Shown here in pieces: positions 32,636 to 42,209 of a DNA stretch of 64,000 nucleotides. The stretch comes from Sclerotiophoma versabilis (Eukaryota > Ascomycota > Dothideomycetes > Pleosporales > Didymellaceae): positions 1,240,001 through 1,304,000 of the forward strand of contig JAAROD010000095.1 in assembly GCA_012274445.1 (NCBI GenBank), written 5' to 3'. Under the pieces are notes generated by a model. That model was not told the DNA's origin, ran no database searches, and saw only the letters and a program-made list of their open reading frames with translations. Position 1 is the stretch's first letter, and each line of letters begins with the position of its first letter. Made by a program: the position numbers and the translations under genes.

Positions 32636-34986
32636 ACTTTGCCTGGCAGTTCTGCACTTCCTTCTGGCACGTTACCTCAACCAGGCCCTCCCGTGGCCGT
32701 TGTAACAGAACCGGTCCTACCTGATATAGCTCACGCTGGTGCAAGCAATTAGCCATTGTTGCCCAGTACTCGCTTGAATCAGCCAGGAGCACCGGCACAC
32801 GTTATGATCTACATCACGGAGACCATAACTGAGGATATCAAGCTCGAGCCGCCTTAAGCTATAAGCCTTCTTATACCTTTCCTACCCCAACTGCACGGCA
32901 TTGCGTCCTTGATCATATACAGCGCGGCGTTTCGACTCTCACATACTTGTCATCGTTCCATACGTCCTCTCATTCGGCGCAAGGTATCATTTGAACATTG
33001 GGCGGAAAACCTGTTGTCATCATCCCATCAATACTCTTGTCATCTATCTTCCTGCTGGCGTCAAGGGCATCATGTGCGCATATCCTTATTGCTCACTATG
33101 CGAGTTACATAATCACTTCTTGTATATTACGGTATGCTGGCGTGGATGCGTTGCTGCGATGCGCGTTGGTGCGTTGGGAAAAGCATCATGGTTTGGATGT
33201 GTGGAGACGGTTACCAAGATGGCTTTTATACGGAATTAAAGATTTACGACTTCAACCTCGAGCTGAACCTAGTCGTGCGTATATGTCGTGCTTCTTGTAA
33301 GCGACAGCCCCCGCTCGTGTGCACCGAGTCGATCGCTAGGAAGTTTGCCTCACGCGGTGCGATTGACACATGCGAGTCATGCCTATGTAGGTGTAGACGG
33401 CCTAACTCTATAACTATAAGACCAACTGTCATGTTCAGATTGAGGTGCTATTCTGAAATGATGGCGAGTTCCCGTCTGTGATGCTAATAAGAATATTCTG
33501 TTATCGTGCCTCGATAATATGTAATGTAACCCGTGGGGCCAAAATGAAAGCAGGGTTGTGTCTGCTTCACGTTAACCACACCCGTTAGGCGCTGTTTTCA
33601 TTCGTTCTCTGCACACTGTCAGACCTGCTCATCTGAATCCGTAGTTGTTTGGTAAGCTGCATAAGGTTCCAGGCCTCTGTCGTAATACCCTTTCTCTTTC
33701 TTGAAGTAATCATGTTTCCCAAGAGAACAAAATATCTTGCCTAGGTCGAGAGCTGTAAGTCTTTTATTAGGAAAGTACTGTAGTATTTGAGAGATGATAT
33801 GTTTTACCCAGAGGCAACATCGATGCAACCTAAATCGATGACCTAAGAGCCTTCTTAGTCAAGTCGGACATTGGGACCTTACTCCATCTTGAGGCTTTGT
33901 CTAAATTTGCCCGGAAAGAGTGGTTTTCTCCCTCACCATGACGAAAATCTGCCGAACTGGCTAAGTGAAGGTGATGGTCTACTGTGATAATCCCAAGGTA
34001 GACCCAACCAAAAGGGAAAATGTCGGATGCATGGCCAAGAGACTCAGATGCAGACTTTTGGGGCGCAATGTCGAGGCGTGCGGGCGGTCGGTCCATCAGT
34101 CTGACTGTGGTCCTGCTGGGGGAAACTACGTGAAAGGCCAAAGCCAGCGAGATACTTAACCCATGCTTATGGTCCGTCTAGCATCCGTCTCATAAGTATA
34201 TTTTGAGGGCTGACATTCACGTGTTTGATCATTTCGTTATACACGTGAAGCATTTGAAGCCAAACTGGCCAAGCTTGATGCCAGAAACGAGTACCTCGTA
34301 TCACGCTCGCTTGCACCCTCGTAGCTGGCTTGCACGTCGGATGTATCTGGGTCGTAGTCCGCCACTGGGTATATCGGCAGGGAGAAATGGCGGCCTTGGA
34401 GCTAAGTCCCTACCAGATGCACAATGTAAAGTTTGTGGAAATGATAAACATCCAGGAAACCATGCTCAATCGTTCAACCGCGTGAGCACCTCATGTTTTC
34501 CGAGTCATCGGAATCGTACGAACTCTTAGCATAACGCCAAAGAGCTGACTGTGGATGTGATTGTCGAGATTGTAGAGACTGGATAGACTCTGGAATCGAA
34601 ACAAGTGTAGCGGTCTTCTCCATCATGGGGTTTGACCGCATCAAAGGTCTCCAACACCAGAGCAAGATATCAGCTGTCGAAGATCGGGTGGTCAGCTCGT
34701 TGGAAAAGCTCCAGTTACGGGAGAACTTGAGTACTTGGATGACAATGCCCGTTGCGTAAGGTTTAGCTTTACTTATGATCCCATAAGTCGTCCCTGGTTT
34801 CTAATGTTTCCGCCAAGGTCAGTGTTTAGCTTAAGTCAAACCAAGTACCTCCTGGTGCACATGAGAGGGCGGTATGTCACTGGCGTCACGATGGAAACGG
34901 GATTCGAAAGTTCATCGCTCCATCCGATGCTGTGGAGTTACAAGAAGTATGAACAGTGATTATACAGTACGCTTACACATCCGATC
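32636..34986. other. Intergenic, no gene recognised
   Basis: 2.35 kb between convergent genes. Frames are short (under 115 codons) and lack motifs on either strand. Part of it (about 33.5-34.9 kb) is mildly AT-rich and may be old non-coding or decayed sequence. Nothing specific is supported. Confidence 0.4.
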
Positions 34987-36471
34987 TTACGCATTCGGCC
35001 TACTCTCCACTGGTCTGTTACTCGAGTTGACCAGCGCCGCCCACGCGTCACCACCAACCTTGTCCTCTTTGCTTGACCCCTGGAACAGATCACTCAGACC
35101 TGGGTTGCTTGCTTTCTTAATCTCCTCCATTGTCATCTCGACGTACTCCTGAGCGCCGCCTGCAGCCTTGGCCTTGATCGCCATATCCGCCTTGTTGATT
35201 GCTCTCTCGAGGTACTGCCGTCTCTTCTCGTCAAGCGCCTGGTTCGTGGACGCAGTCTCGGCCTCCGCAAGAATCTTTGCAGATTCGGCTTTTCTGCTTG
35301 CCTTCAACGCCTCAGGACCACCGAGTGTGTCAAGGTTGGCCTTTATTTGGGCAAGCTTTTCCGCGTTCGCTGCCTTCTTGACTTCTCGGTATGCTTCCCA
35401 ACCCCCCGCTGCCTCAGCCTGCACGCGCTCGTGATTCTTGTATGCAATCTCCCGAAGCTGGCTGATGTGCATGTTGGGGTTTCTCATGCGGCTTCTAAGC
35501 TCCTTGAGTTCTTGGGCACTGAACATCGCCTTGGTCTTCTCTGTGAACTTGGCGTGGAGCTTCCATCGCGCATCCATGCGCTCTCTTTGGCGGACGAAGG
35601 CAAGCTTTAACCCCTCCTCTTCGCTGTCAACTAGCCCTCTTTTCAGGTAGCGTTTCGCAGCTTTCTCAGCCGAGACGTATTCGCCGTATGCCTTCTTGCG
35701 AGCATTCACCTCTTGTTCCTTTAGCGCGTGCTTGATGGTAGCTTCGGTTCCCTTGACCTCGTCCTCTGCACCTTCCTCTTCAGCCCACATGCCCTGCTCA
35801 ACATCCTCGACTTCCGGTGCCTGAGCAAGAGCTTGCTCGCGAGCCAAGACACGGTCTGCATACTTTTGTTGAGCAAGCATCTCAGGTGTAGGCCACTGCT
35901 TGTCGATGGTAGCCTGGTCGATTCCCAATGCAGCGGCTTCGGCGCGCAGTCGGTCGATGACTTCAGGCCTCTGCATCAAGGTCCATCTCAGCGCCCAGCC
36001 TGTAGGCCCCAGCTCCTTGATGCGCTGAACGCTGTCCTTAAGCAGGTACTCATCAAGACCGCCTTCACGGTCGATGGTTTTCATCACACTGGATGTGACA
36101 CGCAGCTTTATTCTCTTCTTCAGTGCGACCGAGTACAGACTTTTGGACAGGACATTAGGCGTCCATTTCCTTCTTGTCTTGGTCTCGGTCTTGCGTGAGA
36201 CGTTGTTGCCGAACTGAATCGTCTGCTCGCCGTAGAGGCCCTTGTTCGCCTGCTTGAAGAGCGCATAGTCGCCGTACGGGTAGTCGGGGATGTGGGAATC
36301 TTGAGAGATAACGTGCTTAGGCAAGTGAGAGCCGAGATCGCCGCCCTTTCGCCGTTGCAGAGGGTTCTTATTATAGAGGGATGCGGAGGTGGAGAAGGTT
36401 CGCTGTGCAGTGGCGGGGGTGCGAAGGACGGTGGCCAGGTGCCCCGACAGCAATTGACAGCGAGGATGCAT
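34987..36471 (-). CDS. MRPL24: Mitochondrial large-subunit ribosomal protein bL28m with a long C-terminal extension
   Basis: Intronless, 494 residues from the ATG at 36471; an in-frame ATG at 36651 would add 60 residues but bury the targeting signal. Residues 1-35 form a mitochondrial presequence (RTFSTSASLYNKN). Residues about 70-150 are the bL28 fold: YGEQTIQFGNNVS, RRKWTPNVLSKSLYS, and LRVTSSVMKTIDREGGLDEY. The remaining roughly 340 residues are highly charged and mostly helical (KAAKRYLKRGLVDSEEEGL and similar). This makes the protein about twice the size of the yeast homologue Mrpl24. The extension could be a fungal-specific ribosome segment at the large-subunit surface. The gene diverges from peptidyl-tRNA hydrolase 2, another translation-related gene. 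Confidence 0.9.
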   Translation of the reverse strand: MHPRCQLLSGHLATVLRTPATAQRTFSTSASLYNKNPLQRRKGGDLGSHLPKHVISQDSHIPDYPYGDYALFKQANKGLYGEQTIQFGNNVSRKTETKTRRKWTPNVLSKSLYSVALKKRIKLRVTSSVMKTIDREGGLDEYLLKDSVQRIKELGPTGWALRWTLMQRPEVIDRLRAEAAALGIDQATIDKQWPTPEMLAQQKYADRVLAREQALAQAPEVEDVEQGMWAEEEGAEDEVKGTEATIKHALKEQEVNARKKAYGEYVSAEKAAKRYLKRGLVDSEEEGLKLAFVRQRERMDARWKLHAKFTEKTKAMFSAQELKELRSRMRNPNMHISQLREIAYKNHERVQAEAAGGWEAYREVKKAANAEKLAQIKANLDTLGGPEALKASRKAESAKILAEAETASTNQALDEKRRQYLERAINKADMAIKAKAAGGAQEYVEMTMEEIKKASNPGLSDLFQGSSKEDKVGGDAWAALVNSSNRPVESRPNA

Positions 36472-36748
36472 GATCGATACGGCGACCGGCGCTGGTGATA
36501 CGGCCGCGGTGTTGGGGAGGATGGCAGCGACACGGAGGTCCGATGCTCGAAATCTTTCGAGTTGAGATGGCGAAGGCGTCCGTGCGGACCACCGCGCTGC
36601 TTTCGCGGAACGCGGACATGCAAACCACCACGACACTACTGGAAAAAGCATATCACTACACTTCAGAGACGGCGATTCCCCGGTCGCCTCGACGTCTGCT
36701 TTCCGAAGCTAGGATTAGAACAAACGCAAGCTGCCACAGCCGCACACA

Positions 36749-37391
36749 ATGCAAGAAGGCACGCAGCCCTCCACGGCAAACATTGCGCTCGCGTGCGCCA
36801 TACTTGCTGGCGTCACTGGGTACTTCCTTGGCACAGCAAAGTCACTTGGTCTGTTTGGAGGCAGCCCGATCTCTGAGCCACCGCGGAGCAAGAGCGAGAA
36901 GTTGCAAGAGTCAGAGGACGAGTCCAGCGACGACGAAGATGACGACACAGCGCCTGCCGAGTTTCCGGGCCATACTGAAGAGTGTAAGATGGTACTGGTA
37001 GTGCGAACAGATCTGGGAATGACAAAGGGTGTGCATATGTTTGTTGAGATTTGATAGCTCACTGTATGCTGACCACCGTGTAGGCAAGATTGGCGCACAA
37101 TGCGGTCACGCAACATTAGCATGCTACAAGCACTTTCTACGACATGCACCAAACTCGACTATCCTGAAGCGCTGGGAACGACTGGGTCAGGCGAAGGTGG
37201 CACTGCAGGTCAGGGGCGAGGAGGAGTTGGAGATACTGCAGGCACAAGCTGTGAGCCTGGGGCTGGTCGCGCACATCATCCATGATGCAGGCCGAACCCA
37301 GATTGCGAGCGGCAGTGCGACTGTACTGGGTATCGGACCTGCGCCCAAGGGAGTGATCGACCAGGTCACCGGCCATTTGAAGCTTTTGTAA
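36749..37391 (+). CDS. PTH2: Peptidyl-tRNA hydrolase 2 (Pth2), membrane-anchored
   Basis: Two exons (intron 37029-37083) give 195 residues. A hydrophobic N-terminal segment (about residues 10-33, ANIALACAILAGVTGYFLG) is followed by an acidic linker (SEDESSDDEDDD). The PTH2 domain begins at about residue 80 with KMVLVVRTDLGMTKGKIGAQ, followed by CGHATLACYKHF, and ends IGPAPKGVIDQVTGHLKLL. It releases peptides from prematurely dropped peptidyl-tRNA and, in yeast, sits on the outer mitochondrial membrane. The N-terminal anchor and acidic linker match that arrangement. It starts 277 bp from the divergent bL28m gene. Confidence 0.95.
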
Positions 37392-38106
37392 GAAAGCAAC
37401 ATACTACTTGGAGATGACGAAACAACGTCACGAAGTCGTGATCGTGTTGTCTGCGTAAAGTAACAGTGCAAGGTGCAAGAGAGGAGCACACATCAATGCT
37501 ATCAGGACGAACCTTAACAGCACTTGCTGCTCCAGTTTCATAAGTAAGAGCTTGAGTGCACAAGTAGAATATATGTAGCCAACTGGGTTTGTCCCAAGCG
37601 TCATAGACCAACGGTCTAGCAAAAGGGAACAGGAATCAGTCTGCCTGGCACGCACCTTTCACCGAGCTCAAACCTTGCGGCAAGCTCAGGCTTCCAGCGA
37701 CGCGCCGACTTGCTCTCCAGCCTGTCGTTCGGAAATTGACGTCCACTGATCAAGACGGCTCCATGGTCACGAACGAACTGCCAGCTCTCAACCAAACACA
37801 CCCCTTGGGGTGGACGGGAAAACTGGCACAGGCTGTTGGTGAGGAGAGGTTGACGCGCCGTAGAAATTTATTTTGTAGCTGCCGCGCAGGGACCGGGCGC
37901 GCTAGCGGTAGCGACTCTTGGCGCGAAAGTCGATGGAGCGTAACACCAGCGCTTCTCGCATTCGACTCTACGCTTGTACATTTGCCTACAGCTAGCGGCT
38001 AGACAACCCTTGTGAATGTGGCAAAACCAGACCCTTGCGAACTGTTGTTGACTCGTTTGGTACATTGCGCTTGACCTTGCGACCGCCTCCATCAATCTCC
38101 ACAGCC
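37392..38106. other. Intergenic: PTH2 3' end and SNU66 promoter
   Basis: 715 bp with no supported gene. The SNU66 start at 38107 sits in a good context (ACAGCCATGG). Confidence 0.45.
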
Positions 38107-40125
38107 ATGGCGGACCTCAGCATCGATGAGGCAAACAAGATCCGCCTGTCCATGGGCTTGCCAGCTCTACCAAGTGGCTCTGCCAGTACTGCTCCAGAAG
38201 GACCCGCCTTCAAGACCGCGAAGGAGGGCAACGACACCGATGACGAACCAGCGAGCACGATCGATACACGCCAGGCCGCCGCCCATGACAATTGGCTGAA
38301 GCTCAATGCCGAACAAGAAGCCAAGAAGAAGCGTGAGGAGCGTGCAGCTGCGATCAAGAGAGAGCGCGAGAGGGCAGCGCGCACAGCGAAGCTGGAAGGC
38401 AAAGGACTCGCGGACGAAGACAGTGGTGATGACGACATGGCATGGTTGAAGGGCAGCAAGAAACGCCAGAAGAAGATCCTCAAGGCTGAACAGACACAAA
38501 GGGAGCTCGAGGAGCGAGAGCGTCAGGCACGCGAGGCGATGCAGTACACAGAATCCGATCTTGCGGGTGTCAAAGTCGGTCACGAAGTTGATCAGTTTGA
38601 TGATGGCGAGGATCAAATCCTGGTACTCAAGGATACAGCAGTCGATGCTGACGACGACGACGAGCTCGAAGCAGTGGCTCTGAAGGAGAAGGAACGCCTA
38701 CAAGAACGCCTGGATTCGAAGAAGCGAAAGCGCGCGTACGATCCAAACGACGAGAACGGTCAGAAGTCAATTCTTGCACAATATGATGAAGAGATTGATG
38801 GCAAAAATGGCAAGGCGTTTACACTGGATGGGAAAGGCCGAACAGTCGAAGATGCGCAGGCAGTAGCGGCAAGTGCGGCACATCCGAAAAGAGTCGCTAT
38901 TAGCCTCGACATCCTTACGGATGATGCACCAGCAAATGACTACCTGGATCCGTCCGAGATCAAGATGAAGAAGCCGAAGAAGAAGAAGACAAAGAAGGCC
39001 AAGCGAGAACGTATCGAAGACGACGATGAGATAATGCTACCGCCTGTAGAAGAGTCAGCTGAAGACATGGAGCTTGACGGCTTGGATTCAACCGTGCTCA
39101 AGGCAAAGAAGAAAAGTGTGTTCGACGAGTCTTTCATCGACGACGACGACCTGCAAGCCAATCTTGCCGCGCAGCGACAGAAAGCCCTCAAGAAGCGGAA
39201 GAAGACGCGTCCAGAAGACATTGCTCGCCAGCTACGGGAAGAGGGCTCCGCGCCACAAACTCCTGATGTAGTGGGATCGACCGAAGACGGCGATGCAGAT
39301 GGCCTGGTCATTGACGAGACTACCGAATTCGTGCAAAATCTCGGAGCAAACGCAGATGAAGTGGAAGAAGAGGCGAGAAGGCGGCGGAGAAAATCCAGCC
39401 ATGCGCCGGAAGGCATCAAGATCGAGCAGTCTTTTGATGGGGACGGCGACATTGATATGAATCAGTCCTTTGCCGAAGCAGCAGAAGCAGACGATGCACG
39501 GGAACGCAGCCAGTCCCGTGCGAAATCTATCGAGAACTTCGACACCGGCCTCGAGGCCGAAAAGACTGTTGATGGAGGCATGGGTGCCACTCTCGCACTC
39601 CTGCGCCAACGAGGCCTTGTAGCTGCCGAGAACGACGCAAGCACTAAGAATGCGCTCTACCGCGACCGCCAGAAGTTCCTTGCTGACAAGCAACGCGCCG
39701 AAGCCGAAGCCGAACGTCAACGCAAGGTTGCCCGTGAACGCGAACGAAACTCTGCACGCTGGAATACCATGACGCCTCGTGAACGCGAGGAATGGGCTCG
39801 CAAGCAGAACACTAACGCTGATGTTAGTGAGAGCCGCAGGCTAGCGGAGATCTTTAACAAGGAGTACAAGCCAAATGTCGAGTTGACTTACGTTGATGAG
39901 CACGGTCGCCAGATGAACCAGAAAGAGGCCTTTAAGCAGCTTTCACACCAGTTCCACGGCAAAGGAAGTGGAAACACAAAGACCAAGAAGCACCTTGACA
40001 AGGTAGCTCAAGAGAAGAAGAAGATGGCGGAGAGCTCGTTGGAAGTCACGAGGGCAGGTGGTGTTGGAAGCGCTCACGATCAACAGGCAAAGAAGCTGAA
40101 GACTGCTGGAGTAAGACTGCAGTAG
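38107..40125 (+). CDS. SNU66: SART1/Snu66 family U4/U6.U5 tri-snRNP component
   Basis: Intronless, 672 residues from the first ATG; upstream in-frame sequence lacks an ATG. The protein is highly charged with long Lys/Arg/Glu-rich helices. The N-terminal MADLSIDEANKIRLSMGL is the short helix conserved in SART1 proteins. Central acidic and basic blocks (DDDELEAVALKEKERLQERL, KKPKKKKTKKAKRER) and the conserved IDETTEFVQNLG lie in the middle. The C-terminal part contains EYKPNVELTYVDEHGRQMNQ and LSHQFHGKGSGNTKTKKHL, the strongest family signature. The protein joins the tri-snRNP and is needed for spliceosome activation. It is the last normal gene before the AT-rich block, whose edge is about 0.5 kb downstream. 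Confidence 0.95.
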   Translation: MADLSIDEANKIRLSMGLPALPSGSASTAPEGPAFKTAKEGNDTDDEPASTIDTRQAAAHDNWLKLNAEQEAKKKREERAAAIKRERERAARTAKLEGKGLADEDSGDDDMAWLKGSKKRQKKILKAEQTQRELEERERQAREAMQYTESDLAGVKVGHEVDQFDDGEDQILVLKDTAVDADDDDELEAVALKEKERLQERLDSKKRKRAYDPNDENGQKSILAQYDEEIDGKNGKAFTLDGKGRTVEDAQAVAASAAHPKRVAISLDILTDDAPANDYLDPSEIKMKKPKKKKTKKAKRERIEDDDEIMLPPVEESAEDMELDGLDSTVLKAKKKSVFDESFIDDDDLQANLAAQRQKALKKRKKTRPEDIARQLREEGSAPQTPDVVGSTEDGDADGLVIDETTEFVQNLGANADEVEEEARRRRRKSSHAPEGIKIEQSFDGDGDIDMNQSFAEAAEADDARERSQSRAKSIENFDTGLEAEKTVDGGMGATLALLRQRGLVAAENDASTKNALYRDRQKFLADKQRAEAEAERQRKVARERERNSARWNTMTPREREEWARKQNTNADVSESRRLAEIFNKEYKPNVELTYVDEHGRQMNQKEAFKQLSHQFHGKGSGNTKTKKHLDKVAQEKKKMAESSLEVTRAGGVGSAHDQQAKKLKTAGVRLQ

Positions 40126-40600
40126 ACATCCAGGTGTGGTAATGGCTAAAGGTCAGTGGTACTGAAACCTCATTTGTCCAGAAGTTTGTTAATAGAGATG
40201 TCTTAATAGATTGGCGACGAGTGATCTGTAACGGCGAAATTCGCTCTCCATGCTGTGACATTCTTCACTTACCGTGCTTGCGTAGTAGTCATCTCGTACG
40301 GTAAGTGTAACCTTGGTATCCTGCCATGACTTCGTATTGTTCTGGTCTGTTGCTCGGGTAAATCTTGAAAATCTTTGATGTCGCAAACGCCGCTCCGCCT
40401 GCCTGAACTTTTCCACTGCACAGTCACAAGATGATTCTTTGGTTTTTGCCTTGCTCGCATGATGTGGGTTTTCTTCATTTTTTGTTAAACGGTCATTGAT
40501 AGATACCGAACGAAGATCCTTAGCCTCGCGATTGCCTACTAGTAAGTTCTAGAGTCCTGCATGCTACATAATAATTGTCGCAGTAAAGGTTAATAATCAC
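40126..40600. other. Transition from gene-rich DNA to the AT-rich block
   Basis: Composition falls from normal to very AT-rich between about 40,560 and 40,650. CpG and CpA are still present up to about 40,630 and then nearly disappear. No gene is seen. Confidence 0.6.
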
Positions 40601-41852
40601 GTAATCATTAACAGTAACATAAGCGGATCAGGGAGATTAGATTAATAGATAAGGATAATCAATTAGCTCTAGTCTAATCTAGGACTAGCCTAGAAGTAAA
40701 ATATATATTTAGTTATACCCTTTTACTATAGAAATAAAAGAAGAAACTTAATATACTCTATAGATAAGTAAGTAAATAGGTAAGTAAGCTACTTTTACTA
40801 AGAATCTATATTTTTCTTAATAAATCTATAAATATAGTAGCTACTAGTTTAGAATTTTTTATAGGTATATATATATATATATAAAATATAAAGTCTATTA
40901 AAGTTATATAGGTATAGAACTTATATTATATAAGCTATATAGATTCTATATATATATATATTTAAGCTACTTAATCTCTATAAAGTACTATATAGTAACT
41001 ATAATAAATTACTATTTTTTTAGAATATATAGTATAGACTATATTCTATAGAATTCTTAAATATTAGAGCTCTAGAATTAGTAGTTCTAGAGATCTAGAG
41101 TTTAAGTACTTTTAGAAAACAGAGTTACTAGGTAGCTATACCTAATATAGCTAGTAGTACTCTATATATCTAATAGAATACTCTTTATATATATAGAAAT
41201 ACTTTATAAAAACTTTAGAAAATTCTATTAGGTAGATTTAAAGTTATTAAGCCTTAGATTCTTAATTTTCTCTAGTAAAATAATATAGCTTACTTACCTA
41301 GTAGCTTACTTACCTATAAAGTATATTAATTAACTCTTTTATAACCTAATAAATCTTATCTAGTTATTTTAGCTTTAATAGTTATAAGCCTAGTATTATA
41401 AAAACTATATAGTAGATTTCTCTATATACTCTATATAGCTAAAAAGCTAAATAGAATTAATTATATACTTTTAAATATAACTCTTCTTAATAGTTAGATA
41501 TTAGAATCTAATTTCTAACTCTTAACTAGCTAGATTCTACTTAAAAGCTAATTAAATTAGCTTTACTAGTTTACTTAGCTTAAACTCTATATAAGAAATA
41601 AGGTAGTATAGAGTTAGATTAATTTAGATAGTAAAATAGTTATAGTAATTAATAAATAAGAGCTAGAGTATCTAACTCTCTTTCTAAAGCTAGTTTTTAA
41701 AAATATCTTAGAAAATAGTAATAATAATAAGCTAAGTATTACTAGTAATTAAGAATAGTATATTCTTAGAATAAAGGTATATAAACTAATAATTAGAGAT
41801 TACTCTAAAATAGTCTAAAAATATAAGGTTATAACCTTAAGGTAGATAAGAT

Positions 41853-42205
41853 TATTAAAGTTATACTTTTAAGTAAAGCTTATAAGTACTAGTATAGAAA
41901 GGTTTATAAAAGTTAAAGTTATTACCTAGTATAATACTAAGATAATAGAAAGTAATAATAAGTAGTATAGAGTAGACTATTTAGCTTAAGAGTTAGAGTT
42001 AAGATTTTAAAAATAAACTTAATTAACTAAGTTAAATATACTACTATAAAGATAGTATTTCTATATACTATATACTTACTAGAAGATAATACTTACTAAT
42101 AAGTAACTAAGGTTAGTTTAATAAAATATATAGTATTACTTATTAATAAGTAATATTATATAATACTTATTAATAAGTAAGTTATATATATTATATGTAT
42201 TAATA
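41853..42205 (-). repeat. RIP-mutated, truncated Gypsy LTR fragment in antisense
   Basis: On the minus strand this follows the 62501-62999 LTR from its 3' end: the GTAGTATAGAGTAGACTAT segment and three RIP-shadow palindromes (near 42090-42106, 42136-42152 and 42163-42178) occur in the right order. An internal segment is deleted and the distal end is lost, so it is a fragment or solo LTR. The outer limit on the right is approximate. Confidence 0.75.
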
Positions 42206-42209
42206 TATA

